Counted from the stretch's first letter, positions 17,749-26,886 are shown. The stretch: DNA of 64,000 nucleotides from Metaclostridioides mangenotii (GCF_017873185.1 NZ_JAGGJX010000006.1:62001-126000), one strand, 5' to 3'. Translations and numbers: made by a program. Notes: generated from the letters alone by a model not told the origin.

Positions 17749-17899
17749 TTGTTTTTAATCTCTATATTAAGACTCGTAATATTAATTTTAATCATTATAT
17801 AACTTGCAAATATATTATGGATTATCAATTATTTTTGATATAGATTAAAGTAAATTCATTGTAAGAGCTAGGATTATATACAAAAAAGCTAAATTACAA

Positions 17900-17951
17900 T
17901 TGACAGTAGACATGTGCCGTAATATACTTAGACTAATGGTAGGCAAATGTC
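17900..17951 (+). promoter_or_regulatory. Promoter and candidate BlaI operator
   Basis: TTGACA (17900-17905), 17-base spacer, TATACT (17923-17928). An inverted repeat overlaps it: GACATGTGCC (17909-17918) inside the spacer and GGCAAATGTC (17942-17951), 9 of 10 positions complementary. This placement suits autorepression by the BlaI-like protein encoded 20 bases downstream (inference). Confidence 0.7.
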
Positions 17952-17971
17952 GCACAAGAAAGGTGTTAAAA

Positions 17972-18337
17972 ATGAAAAAGATTCCGAAAACAGAACTACA
18001 AGTTATGAAATTTATATGGGAACAAAAAAAGGAAAGAGTAGCATCAGTAGATATTACAAAATTTATGAGTGAAAAATATAATTGGTCAAAGGGAACCACA
18101 TCAAAAACGCTTATAAGATTAGTCGAAAAAGAATTTTTGAAATCAGAAAAAGACGGAAGACAAACTTTTTATTACATATTAGTTGATGGTGAGGAGTATT
18201 TAAAATTTGAAACTAAAGAATTCTTTAGTTTTATGCATAACAACTCTTTATCCAGTATGGTATCAGCATTAGATGATTCTAAGGATATTTCAGAGGAGGA
18301 TATTAAGGCTTTAGAAGATTGGATAAAAAGTAGGTGA
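17972..18337 (+). CDS. BlaI/MecI-family repressor
   Basis: A 121-residue winged-helix repressor of normal BlaI length. KIPKTELQVMKFIWEQKKER begins the DNA-binding domain, NWSKGTTSKTLIRLVEKEF is the recognition region, and the C-terminal half is the dimerisation helix set. The open frame runs back to TTG 17900, inside the promoter; ATG 17972 after GAAAGGTG is the true start. It is followed 4 bases later by an M56 peptidase gene, the usual sensor/protease partner that cleaves BlaI. Confidence 0.9.
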   Translation: MKKIPKTELQVMKFIWEQKKERVASVDITKFMSEKYNWSKGTTSKTLIRLVEKEFLKSEKDGRQTFYYILVDGEEYLKFETKEFFSFMHNNSLSSMVSALDDSKDISEEDIKALEDWIKSR

Positions 18338-18341
18338 TAGT

Positions 18342-19496
18342 ATGAGCTATATAGTTATGGACGTATTTAAGACAAGTATATATATAAGTATACCAATCAT
18401 ATTAATACATTTATTAAAAAATAAAACATTAAGTAAATATACACATAAACTAAATTACATGATTTGTATTTTAATAGCATTAAGAATGCTTTTTATATTT
18501 AGTATAGATATATATTTACCTATTGAAATTTTTAATAAAAGAAGTAATAACTTAGATAGTATAGCTTACATATATGAAAGTAGCACTAATCTAGAAACTT
18601 TTTTAAATTTAATATTTTATGTTTGGATAATAGGTACAATATTTGTACTTATAAGTAATATGTATAAGCAAATTATGTTTTATAAAAAAATGAAAAATAT
18701 AAAATATAAGATTGAAGATGAATATATAATTAATACTTTAGAAAAAGAAAAGCAAGATTTAAATATTAAAAGAAATATTAATATGTTTAAGGTAAATGGA
18801 CTTTCATCACCAGCGTTAATAGGTTTTATAAATCATAAAATAATAATACCTAATAAAGACTATAACCAAGAAGAGATAAAGTGGATACTTAGACATGAGC
18901 TTATTCATTTTATAAGAAAAGATAATTTATTAAAATTATTATTAATGATTGCTAGTGCAATCCATTGGTTTAATCCATTAGTAAAAATACTAAATAAATA
19001 TTTTAAAGAGCAATGTGAGCTTTCTTGTGATGAAAAAGTAGTTGAGAAATTTAGTATAGAAGAAGTAAAAAGTTACGCTTTGGTGTTAGTAAATTCATTA
19101 AGATATAAAAATACACTTAAAAGTACTTTTTGTTCATCTCAGTTTAATAATGATGAGATAAAGTTGATTAAAAGTAGAGTAGAAAAAATATTAGACTCTA
19201 ATAGATATAAAAATGGAACTAGTATATCTATATTTATAGTTATGATAGCCGTGATTTCTATGTTTTCTATTAGTACAATTACTAAGCAGAATATAGTTTA
19301 TGCTAGTGAGAGTGTAGTATCTACCGATTTTAAATCTATAGAAGAAGAGTTTGTAAATCATATTATGAGCAGATTAACAGAAGAAGAAAAAAAGCAAGTA
19401 AAGATTGGAAGAGATGAAGATAATTATCCAATTATTTTTGTAGGAGATAGTAAATCTTTTTCTATAAATAAATCTTTTGAAAAAGAAAGTAAATAA
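18342..19496 (+). CDS. M56-family membrane metallopeptidase (BlaR1/MecR1-like, no sensor domain)
   Basis: A 384-residue membrane protease. N-terminal helices (near 5-25, 40-60, 85-110) surround a zinc-protease loop with RHELIHFIRKDN (HExxH, near residue 187) and the CDEKVVEKF segment. A final helix lies near 290-310, followed by only about 75 extracytoplasmic residues. True BlaR1 has a penicillin-binding domain of about 250 residues there, so the signal sensed is not obviously a beta-lactam. It is coupled to the BlaI-like gene (4-base gap) and followed by a VanZ gene. Confidence 0.87.
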   Translation: MSYIVMDVFKTSIYISIPIILIHLLKNKTLSKYTHKLNYMICILIALRMLFIFSIDIYLPIEIFNKRSNNLDSIAYIYESSTNLETFLNLIFYVWIIGTIFVLISNMYKQIMFYKKMKNIKYKIEDEYIINTLEKEKQDLNIKRNINMFKVNGLSSPALIGFINHKIIIPNKDYNQEEIKWILRHELIHFIRKDNLLKLLLMIASAIHWFNPLVKILNKYFKEQCELSCDEKVVEKFSIEEVKSYALVLVNSLRYKNTLKSTFCSSQFNNDEIKLIKSRVEKILDSNRYKNGTSISIFIVMIAVISMFSISTITKQNIVYASESVVSTDFKSIEEEFVNHIMSRLTEEEKKQVKIGRDEDNYPIIFVGDSKSFSINKSFEKESK

Positions 19497-19552
19497 CAAA
19501 TATATAAATTTATTAAAGTAGTATAAGTTTAAAAGGGGAGCAGGATTTATTT

Positions 19553-20833
19553 ATGGAAAATAAAGTTGAAAAGAAAAATAGTAAAGGTAGATACATATTA
19601 TATACAATTTTTATAATATACCTATTAGTTTTATTTAAAATAGTTTTATTTAAATATAAACCATTAGTTGATATAATAAAAGGTGATATAGGTACAAGTT
19701 TTAGAAGTGCTAATCTAATACCTTTTAAAACAATACTAGAGTTTTTTAGTATTGGTATGGAAGATAATAATTTGATATGGGCTTTTTCTAATATATTTGG
19801 GAATATATGTATATTTATGCCTTTAGGATATTTTCTACCCTTGTTTTTTGAAAAGTTTAGAAGTTTAAAAAATGTAGTTATAGCAACTTTAACACTTAGT
19901 ATGTTTTTTGAACTTAGTCAATATTTTGGATACTTAGGAAGTTTAGATATTGATGACTTAATATTAAATACATTAGGTGGAGTAAGTGGTTATTTAGTGT
20001 ATATAGTTATAAAAAAACTTATAAGCGATGAGAAAAAATTAAATCAAGCAACTATAATATTAAGTACGATTGCCTGTATTGGTGCATTTATAATCGCAAG
20101 AGAACAATTTGGAAGCTTATTAGGATTAACTAGCCATGAAGTTACAACTATAGGACAAGAAAATATTCCACAAAGAGAACCGGATATTATAGGTACTTAT
20201 TTAAATACAAAGGATGAAAAAATTTATATGTACAAAGGTATGGTGGCAGAAAATTCAAGTGATATAGACTTTTTAGAGAAGATGAATGTAGAAATAAATG
20301 ATGAAACTAAATTTTATTGTACAGAGGTAGATGAATTAAAAAATGAATCTATTATTACATATAAAGAATTAAGCAAGGAAGAGTTTTTTAAATATGAGTC
20401 TTATTCTATTTTAAAAGTATGGTATGATGAAAGCAATAATGATATTGTTGGTACAATAGAAGTATCTAAAAAACTATCTACTTCAGACTCAGCTGTAACA
20501 ATTGAAAGTAATGAGAAAAAAGAAATACATGGAAATATTGAAGAAATAAACAATAGAGGGATTGTTATAAACTTAATAACTGTTCAAGAATTTGAAGATG
20601 GTAGTTCAGTTTCTGTAGCAGGAAGAGATGGACATGCTAACTTGGTAAGAGTAGAGTTTAGTAGTGATGCAAAATTCACTTTAAATATAGGTAAAGCAAA
20701 TGGTGATATTATTGAAAGAAAAGATTGCACAAAAAAAGATATAGAAATTAAAGATACTGTAGCCTTAAAAGGAACTAAAAAGGGAGATATATTTATTGCA
20801 GATGATATTGAAATAACTAGGGTAGTTGAATAA
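19553..20833 (+). CDS. VanZ-family membrane protein with C-terminal extension
   Basis: A 426-residue protein. The N-terminal VanZ domain has four or five membrane helices and the motif NIFGNICIFMPLGYFLPLFF (near 75-100), then ELSQYFGYLGSLDIDDLILN and TLGG. The rest (about residues 190-426) is a soluble, probably external beta-rich domain that I do not recognise. VanZ proteins can give low-level teicoplanin resistance. The gene follows blaI/m56 by 56 bases with its own ribosome site (AAAAGGGGAG), so the three probably form an envelope-stress operon. Confidence 0.85.
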   Translation: MENKVEKKNSKGRYILYTIFIIYLLVLFKIVLFKYKPLVDIIKGDIGTSFRSANLIPFKTILEFFSIGMEDNNLIWAFSNIFGNICIFMPLGYFLPLFFEKFRSLKNVVIATLTLSMFFELSQYFGYLGSLDIDDLILNTLGGVSGYLVYIVIKKLISDEKKLNQATIILSTIACIGAFIIAREQFGSLLGLTSHEVTTIGQENIPQREPDIIGTYLNTKDEKIYMYKGMVAENSSDIDFLEKMNVEINDETKFYCTEVDELKNESIITYKELSKEEFFKYESYSILKVWYDESNNDIVGTIEVSKKLSTSDSAVTIESNEKKEIHGNIEEINNRGIVINLITVQEFEDGSSVSVAGRDGHANLVRVEFSSDAKFTLNIGKANGDIIERKDCTKKDIEIKDTVALKGTKKGDIFIADDIEITRVVE

Positions 20834-20898
20834 TCAAGCATTGAAATAAAAAAAATAAATATATGTATAACAAGTAAGGTGTGCGGATTTTACAATAT

Positions 20899-20935
20899 AA
20901 AGACATATATATCTATAGGGTGTATGTGTCTTTAT
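20899..20935 (+). terminator. Terminator after the VanZ gene
   Basis: AAAGACATATA (20899-20909) pairs with TATGTGTCTTT (20923-20933) with one wobble, followed by T/A sequence. Confidence 0.65.
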
Positions 20936-21057
20936 TACTTTATAATTGAAAGATTAATAACAGCTTAGAATGTATTTTCATGGTAATAATGCTATGGTCT
21001 GTATTTAAGGTAGAAAAAATTAAAAAAAATAAAGATATACAGACCTAATTAGCGTAT

Positions 21058-21240
21058 ATGGAAAATAGAGAAATCCCTATTAAAGATAATAAATATAGAA
21101 ATAATATTATTAAAAATATATTTTATGCTATTGGAGCTGCAGTTATAACAGTTTTATTAGTATATTTATTAATGAGTAACAAGAACTATGAGTATTCCTT
21201 TTTCTATTTTAATGAGGTAATATTTATTCTGTTAACTTAA
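21058..21240 (+). CDS. Possible small single-span membrane protein
   Basis: A 60-residue frame with a basic N terminus (ENREIPIKDNKYRNN) and one hydrophobic helix (near 19-41). There is no clear ribosome site and no recognisable family. It may be a fragment; it sits alone between the VanZ terminator and the convergent XRE-cupin gene. Confidence 0.3.
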   Translation: MENREIPIKDNKYRNNIIKNIFYAIGAAVITVLLVYLLMSNKNYEYSFFYFNEVIFILLT

Positions 21241-21298
21241 ATGAAATAAATATCCTTTTTGCTTTAAGTTATTTATAATTTAGGTAACTCCCCTAATC

Positions 21299-21850
21299 TT
21301 AAGCAGAATAAAAATTTGTTATAGTAGCTTTTAAAGTCCCTCTTCCACTATTAACATATATATGTTGACTAGATGCAGAAAAACTTATTGAATCATCAGG
21401 AGTTAGCTTATAAGTTTTATTGTTTACTTCTAATGTCAATTCCCCTTCTAAAACCATGATATATTCCTGTGACTTATTAGAATGACCTACAGATTTATAT
21501 GAGTAACCTTCATCAATTTCAATTTGGAAAAGTTCAAAATTACGATAGGGTGTACTAGTATAATAACAATATACTCGATAGTGACCTTCTTCAGTAAGCT
21601 GAGCTTCAATATCCCTTTTCCTTATGACATAGGTATCATGCTCCTTTTGTTCAAGTAATGAGGTATAAGAAACTTTTAACCCATTAGCTATTTTCCATAA
21701 AGTGTTTATAGTTGGATTAGTGTCACCTTTTTCAATTTGAGATAACATGACTTTACTTATACCAGATAATTCAGCAAGTTGACCTAAGCTTAAATTTCTC
21801 TCAATACGAAGTGTTTTAAGATTCTCTGCAATAATAAAATTTATATTCAT
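21299..21850 (-). CDS. XRE-family regulator with cupin domain, paralogue 1
   Basis: A 183-residue regulator: a helix-turn-helix domain (ENLKTLRIERNLSLGQLAEL then SGISKVMLSQIEKGDTNPT) and a C-terminal cupin barrel (residues about 110-180, with EYIMVLEGELTLEV) that would bind a small ligand. The open frame extends much further upstream, but ATG 21850 follows a perfect AGGAGG (21861-21866 on the minus strand), so the extension is not translated. It is divergent from the HD-domain gene, with repeated TTAACGA motifs between. A second member of the family is at 52404-52955. Confidence 0.88.
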   Translation of the reverse strand: MNINFIIAENLKTLRIERNLSLGQLAELSGISKVMLSQIEKGDTNPTINTLWKIANGLKVSYTSLLEQKEHDTYVIRKRDIEAQLTEEGHYRVYCYYTSTPYRNFELFQIEIDEGYSYKSVGHSNKSQEYIMVLEGELTLEVNNKTYKLTPDDSISFSASSQHIYVNSGRGTLKATITNFYSA

Positions 21851-21875
21851 TAAGGTATAACCTCCTATAATAGTA

Positions 21876-21931
21876 TTGACAAATATAATTAACGAAAGTA
21901 AAATAAAGTTAACGATAAATATATTTAACGA
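21876..21931 (+). promoter_or_regulatory. Promoter of the HD gene with three TTAACGA motifs
   Basis: TTGACA (21876-21881), 17-base spacer, TAAAAT (21899-21904), reading toward the HD gene. TTAACGA occurs at 21889-21895, 21909-21915 and 21925-21931; the last lies in a dyad TTTAACGATCGTAAA. These are candidate operators for the divergent XRE-cupin regulator. Confidence 0.6.
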
Positions 21932-22080
21932 TCGTAAACTATTATACAGTAATCGCTTGAATGAAACAAGGAAAATAAATAGAAAAAATTTATTTTGACA
22001 TTTAGAAATAGTGAATTGGAGTATTTTAGGCCAGATTAATTTCTGTATCATATTTTATAATTTTAAAGGAGGATATTATT

Positions 22081-22668
22081 ATGATAAAAAGGGAAGAAGC
22101 ATGGAGTTTACTTAATGAATATAATAAAGAGCCGTTTCACATCCAACATGCTTTAACAGTTGAAGGAGCTATGAAGTATTTTGCAGAGAAATTAGGATAT
22201 GGAGATGAAGTAGAATTTTGGGCCATGGTTGGATTGCTCCATGATCTAGACTTTGGAATGTATCCAGAAGAACATTGTAATAAAACTCAAGAAATCATGA
22301 GAGAAAGAAGTATTGATGAAAGATTAATAAGAGCGGTAGCTAGTCATGGATATGGACTTTGCTCAGGAGAACTGCCTAAACCAGAGCATCAGATGGAAAA
22401 AATATTGTTTGCAGTGGATGAACTTACCGGACTTATTGGTGCAGCAGCAAGAATGCGTCCGTCTAAGAGTGCTATGGATATGGAACTTTCAAGTCTCAAG
22501 AAAAAATTCAAGGATAAGAAATTTGCAGCAGGATGCTCGCGTGATGTAATTAAACAAGGTGCAGAGATGCTTGGATGGGAGTTAGATAAATTGTTTGAAG
22601 AAACAATTCAAGCTATGCGTTCTTGTGAAGCATATGTTAATAATGAAATGGAAATCCTTAATAAATAA
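22081..22668 (+). CDS. HD-domain phosphohydrolase
   Basis: A 195-residue HD-domain protein. Metal ligands are in HIQHALTVEGAMKYF (first His), LLHDLDFGMYPEEH (HD pair, near 57-58) and AVASHGYG, with AVDELTGLIGA near 125. It resembles predicted HD hydrolases of about 190 residues; the substrate is unknown. The ATG at 22081 follows GGAGG. It is probably controlled by the divergent XRE-cupin protein through the TTAACGA sites. Confidence 0.82.
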   Translation: MIKREEAWSLLNEYNKEPFHIQHALTVEGAMKYFAEKLGYGDEVEFWAMVGLLHDLDFGMYPEEHCNKTQEIMRERSIDERLIRAVASHGYGLCSGELPKPEHQMEKILFAVDELTGLIGAAARMRPSKSAMDMELSSLKKKFKDKKFAAGCSRDVIKQGAEMLGWELDKLFEETIQAMRSCEAYVNNEMEILNK

Positions 22669-22741
22669 TGTGAATAGTTACAGTTTTATATAAAGATAAG
22701 AAGAAAAGCTTGATATAAGTAAAGATTAATAGAGACTAAGA

Positions 22742-22778
22742 AATAAACCAATGATGCTGAAAGTGTCGTTGGTTTATT
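22742..22778 (+). terminator. Hairpin after the HD gene
   Basis: Perfect 10-bp stem AATAAACCAA (22742-22751) / TTGGTTTATT (22769-22778). T-rich sequence follows after a few bases. The remaining gap to 22.95 kb holds only short stop-interrupted frames. Confidence 0.6.
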
Positions 22779-22995
22779 ATAATGGTGTTTTTATTGATAA
22801 AAATGCTAAATAAATCATTACAGCGATTGTAAAAGATAGCCTATTAGATATAAATATGCTAAAAAACTTATTGAACGCAATGAAGTTGAAACCCCAAGAT
22901 AGATAAGACCTTGGATTGAATTTTTCAAATATTGTTTAATTTCAATGTTCAATGCATATACTACAATTATTAAAATAAGAAATTAGGTGATTTTA

Positions 22996-23502
22996 ATGAT
23001 ATACATTTATAATTGTTATGGGGGAACCCATTCATCTATTCTAGCAATTGCTTATCACTTAGAAATGCTGGATGAAACTCGAGAACCGACTAAGGAAGAA
23101 ATACTAAATTTACCTAACTTTAATAAGTTAGAATCTGGAAATCGCGGAGAACTTTTTTATTATGGAAGTGATAAGGATGGAAACAAAGTCTATACTATAG
23201 GTAGGGGACGTTCAAAGGTTCTAATTCCAGGATTATATAATTTAGCTTCTATGCTTCATAAACAAGAGCTATTAAATGAGAAAATTGTATTTTCCAATAC
23301 GTCGCCGACGGTTCCATTATCAATGACCTTTGGTGGATTATTTTCTAGGTGGTTAAAGATTGATTTTATAGGAGTACCCTTGCTTATAAAGGGAGCAAAG
23401 CAATCATATAAAGATGTCATAAATCTTGTAAATAATACAAAGAAGGAATCAAAGGAAGTTAAGTCAGAGGTCGTTATTTTAGATAATAAAGAATTTAAGT
23501 AA
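22996..23502 (+). CDS. DUF3189 family protein, paralogue 2
   Basis: A 168-residue paralogue of the protein encoded at 16912-17424, differing at a modest number of positions and with a shorter C terminus. The same IYIYNCYGGTHSSILA opening and the same upstream sequence (CAATTATTAAAATAA...AGGTGATTTTAATG) show a duplication of gene plus promoter region. Function unknown. ATG 22996 is used rather than GTG 22987, which overlaps the ribosome site. Confidence 0.8.
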   Translation: MIYIYNCYGGTHSSILAIAYHLEMLDETREPTKEEILNLPNFNKLESGNRGELFYYGSDKDGNKVYTIGRGRSKVLIPGLYNLASMLHKQELLNEKIVFSNTSPTVPLSMTFGGLFSRWLKIDFIGVPLLIKGAKQSYKDVINLVNNTKKESKEVKSEVVILDNKEFK

Positions 23503-23575
23503 AAGTAATTTTTAACATTTTTATTTTTCTAAGATAATATAAAAATTTCTGATATACCTGAAATTATATACCTGA

Positions 23576-23614
23576 AATTAAGGGTGGTTTGAATAAACTA
23601 CCCTTAATTGTTTT
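23576..23614 (+). terminator. Terminator after DUF3189 paralogue 2
   Basis: 15-bp stem AATTAAGGGTGGTTT (23576-23590) / AAACTACCCTTAATT (23595-23609) with one wobble, then GTTTT. Confidence 0.88.
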
Positions 23615-23688
23615 AGTTATGATAATATGTAGATAATAGATTACAGTAGGAGAGAATAGTACATATTTGAGTTTTAAAGAAAAAGTAT

Positions 23689-23726
23689 AATGTATGCGGA
23701 GCCAAAGGCGAAGCATACATTTTTTA
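23689..23726 (+). terminator. Nested hairpin terminator before the CWB2 gene
   Basis: AATGTATGC (23689-23697) / GCATACATT (23713-23721) encloses a small GCC-aaa-GGC stem, followed by T5. Confidence 0.85.
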
Positions 23727-23843
23727 TTTAAAGACAAGATTCTATAAAAAAATAATATATTACTGCATAAAATGGCAAAAAATGACATAGATGTATGATA
23801 GTATAGAATAAGGAGTAATATACCATTCATAGGAGGCGTTATA

Positions 23844-26801
23844 ATGAAATTACCAAAGAAAATAGCAACACTGCTTACTGTAACATTAGTAGCAGGAAGC
23901 GTACTAGGGAATTTGACTGTAGATGCAGCAGAAGGTGTATCAAGTGAAACATTAAAGGGAAATGGAAGATGGGAAACTGCAATAGAAATAAGTAAAAAAG
24001 GATGGACAAAAGCTAAAGAAGCAGTAATAGTAAATGATAACTCTTTAGCGGATGCATTAACTGCAACACCTTTTGCAGAAGCAAAAGATGCTCCAATACT
24101 TTTAACACAAAATAATAAATTAGATGATAGAACTAAAGCTGAGTTAAAAAGGCTAGGTGTAACAAAGGTATACTTAATAGGTGGAGAAAGTTCATTAAAT
24201 AAATCTGTAGAATCTGCATTAAATTCTGAAAAAATATCAACTGACAGAATTTGGGGTAATACTAGATACGAAACTTCTCTAGAATTAGCTAAAAGATTAG
24301 ACGATATAAAAAAAGTATCTGAAATCTCAGTAGCAAATGGAGAAAAAGGTATAGTAGATGCTATAAGTATAGCTCCAATTGCAGCAGATAAAGATATGCC
24401 TATAATACTTGCAAGTCCAAGTAAGGGAACTGAAGTAGCAGATAAATTTATAGCAGAAAAGTCTATAAAAACTTCATATGTAATAGGTGGAACAAACTCA
24501 GTAACAAAAGAAGTAGCAAGTAAACTTCCAAATGCAACAAGAGTAGAAGGTAAAGATAGAAATGAAACTAATGCAAAGGTTATAGAAACATTCTATACAG
24601 AAAAAGAATTAAAGAATGCTTATGTAGCTAAAAATGGTATGACTAAAGAAAATGAACTAATAGATGGATTAGCTGTTGGAGTATTAGCTGCTAAAAACGA
24701 TTCACCAGTTATACTAGTAGGAAAGAATTTAAGTCAAGGTCAAAAAGATGTAACTAATACTAAGACTTTCAAAACTATAACTCAAGTTGGTGGAGGAAGT
24801 AATGAAGCCTCATTTAATGAATTAAAAACTTTGCAAGAAGTTACTACATATAATGTATCTACTGTGGCTGAGCTTAATGAAGCTATAGCTAAAGCTGACG
24901 CAAATGATGTTATTAATATGGCACCAGCTGTGCTTAATAAAGCGATGGCTAAAGGTGACGCAAACAATGTTATAAATAAGGCATCAGCTGATATAAATGA
25001 AGAAATAGTTATAAAGACTAACAAAGCTATAGCAATAAACTTATCAGGAAACTACAAAAATACTATAACTGTAAGTGCGCCAAATGCAAGTATAGTAAAC
25101 AAAGGTACAATAGATAAAATAGTAGTTAAAGATTGTGTTGGTGGAAAAATTGAAAATACGAGTGGAGCAAAAATATCTGATATAGAAGTTCAGGGAAGTG
25201 CAAGTAACGTAGAAGTAGTAAATAAAGGAACAGTAACAAATGTGAAAAATGATGCATCAGGAACTGTAATAAATAATAGTGGTACTATATCTAATAATCC
25301 AACAGGAAATCAAACACCAAATATAGAAGGAAATAGACCAGGTGGTTCAACTGGAGGCGGTGGAGGTGGATCTGTATCGTCAGTAGCAAATGTATCAGAA
25401 TTAGGGGAATTAGAAAAAGCATTAGAAGATACGAGTATAAAGACAATAAATATAAAGGAATCAATAGGCAAAATAAATAAGATAATAGAAGTTAATAGAA
25501 AAGTAACTATAAATGGAAATGGCAATATGTTAAAATTTACAGATGTTATAAATAATATAACTTCAAATCCAGAAGTAGGTACTGCTAGAAATGGTTTATT
25601 AATAACAAATGGTGGAAGTGGAACTAAAATAGATGATTTAAAAGTAGAAATGACGCCTAAAGAGGGATGGCAGGGAGTGTACGGAATTCAAGTTTATAAT
25701 GCGAAAAATGTTACATTAAATGATGTATCATCATCAGGAGCAGATGGTGGCATACTTGTAAATGGATCTGAAGTAACATTAGCAGGAACAGTAAACGTAA
25801 GTGGAAATGAATTTGGGGGAATAGAAGTATCAAAAGGTACAGCTGATGGTATAGGAGAGCCAAAATTAACTGTAAATGCAACTGTGACATATGCTGAGGA
25901 ATCAAAAACAATGCCAGTTATATGGATTGATGGGTTTGCATGTAGTGAAAATGGAGAAGTTGGATTAGGAACAGGTGTAGTACATTTTGGAAATGGTAAT
26001 AATTTAAAAGGTAGAGAAGTATGTGATGAAGGAAATAGTGAGTATCAATATCTCTATACTGTTAAAGAATATAATGACACTGTAGAAGATGTATCGGATT
26101 TAAAAGGATTAGAATCTGCATTAGAAAAAGAGAGTATAAAGACAATCTATATAACGAAATCAATAAATAATATAGGTAAGATAATAGAAGTTGATAGAGA
26201 TGTAACTATAAATGGAAAAGGAAAAACATTATCATTTACAAAAGATATAAATGAGATACCTTCAAATCAAAATCCAGAAGTAGGTACTGCTAGAAATGGT
26301 TTATTAATAACAAATGGTGGAAGTGGAACTAAAATAGATGATTTAAAAGTAGAAATGACGCCTAAAGAGGGATGGCAAGGAGTGTACGGAATTCAAGTTT
26401 ATAATGCGAAAAATGTTACATTAAATGATGTATCATCATCAGGAGCAGATGGTGGCATACTTGTAAATGGATCTGAAGTAACATTAACAGGAATAGTAGA
26501 AGTAAGCGGAAATGAATCTGGAGGAATAGAAGTATCAAAAGGTGAAGCTGATGGTATAGGAGAGCCAAAATTAACTGTAAATGGAACTGTGACATATACT
26601 GAGGAAACAGAAACAGAGCCAGTTATATGGATTGATGGGTATGACTGTACTGGTAATTCAGGTAGATTAGTAAAAAATGTAGTAAAATTTGCAGAGGGTC
26701 TAGCAGAGGATGATATTTTAAATGGTAGAAAAGCATGTGTAGATGATAATCATCAATATTTCTTCCATACTGATGCAGTATATGTACCTGATAATAATTA
26801 A
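23844..26801 (+). CDS. Secreted cell-wall protein with CWB2 repeats and two beta-helix-like repeats
   Basis: A 985-residue surface protein. A Sec signal peptide (residues 1-29, cut near VDA-A) is followed by three CWB2 (PF04122) repeats (about 35-330) that anchor C. difficile-type cell-wall proteins non-covalently. A polar linker with AxAxADANDVIN-type repeats (350-400), a strand-rich section, and a glycine stretch GGSTGGGGGGS near 500 follow. Two long repeats, about 515-745 and 750-985, each contain RNGLLITNGGSGTKIDDLKV and WQGVYGIQVYNAKNVTLNDV, typical of parallel beta-helix (pectate-lyase-like) folds. The functional role may be adhesion or polysaccharide binding; catalytic residues are not evident. 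It has a good ribosome site (AGGAGG). Confidence 0.9.
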   Translation: MKLPKKIATLLTVTLVAGSVLGNLTVDAAEGVSSETLKGNGRWETAIEISKKGWTKAKEAVIVNDNSLADALTATPFAEAKDAPILLTQNNKLDDRTKAELKRLGVTKVYLIGGESSLNKSVESALNSEKISTDRIWGNTRYETSLELAKRLDDIKKVSEISVANGEKGIVDAISIAPIAADKDMPIILASPSKGTEVADKFIAEKSIKTSYVIGGTNSVTKEVASKLPNATRVEGKDRNETNAKVIETFYTEKELKNAYVAKNGMTKENELIDGLAVGVLAAKNDSPVILVGKNLSQGQKDVTNTKTFKTITQVGGGSNEASFNELKTLQEVTTYNVSTVAELNEAIAKADANDVINMAPAVLNKAMAKGDANNVINKASADINEEIVIKTNKAIAINLSGNYKNTITVSAPNASIVNKGTIDKIVVKDCVGGKIENTSGAKISDIEVQGSASNVEVVNKGTVTNVKNDASGTVINNSGTISNNPTGNQTPNIEGNRPGGSTGGGGGGSVSSVANVSELGELEKALEDTSIKTINIKESIGKINKIIEVNRKVTINGNGNMLKFTDVINNITSNPEVGTARNGLLITNGGSGTKIDDLKVEMTPKEGWQGVYGIQVYNAKNVTLNDVSSSGADGGILVNGSEVTLAGTVNVSGNEFGGIEVSKGTADGIGEPKLTVNATVTYAEESKTMPVIWIDGFACSENGEVGLGTGVVHFGNGNNLKGREVCDEGNSEYQYLYTVKEYNDTVEDVSDLKGLESALEKESIKTIYITKSINNIGKIIEVDRDVTINGKGKTLSFTKDINEIPSNQNPEVGTARNGLLITNGGSGTKIDDLKVEMTPKEGWQGVYGIQVYNAKNVTLNDVSSSGADGGILVNGSEVTLTGIVEVSGNESGGIEVSKGEADGIGEPKLTVNGTVTYTEETETEPVIWIDGYDCTGNSGRLVKNVVKFAEGLAEDDILNGRKACVDDNHQYFFHTDAVYVPDNN
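25566..25781 (+). repeat. 216-bp direct repeat within the CWB2 gene, unit 1
   Basis: Matches 26271-26486 at 215 of 216 positions by eye (one G/A change, silent). The offset is exactly 705 bases, in frame (235 codons). Confidence 0.93.
26271..26486 (+). repeat. 216-bp direct repeat within the CWB2 gene, unit 2
   Basis: Second copy of the segment at 25566-25781. The sequence on both sides has diverged far more than the core, which points to recent gene conversion or duplication limited to the core. Confidence 0.93.
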
Positions 26802-26830
26802 CAAGAAACTACAAAATAAATAATTAAATA

Positions 26831-26886
26831 AAAACTCTTTTCAAGCAATGTTTATAAATATAACAGATGCTAGAAAGGAGTTTTTA
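26831..26886 (+). terminator. CWB2 gene terminator
   Basis: AAAACTCTTTTC (26831-26842) / GAAAGGAGTTTT (26873-26884) with one wobble and a 30-base loop, T run at the end. Confidence 0.65.

Noticed and set aside
21851-22051. Extended N terminus of the XRE-cupin protein
   Set aside because: It crosses the promoter and operator region; ATG 21850 has a perfect AGGAGG and matches the paralogue at 52.4 kb.
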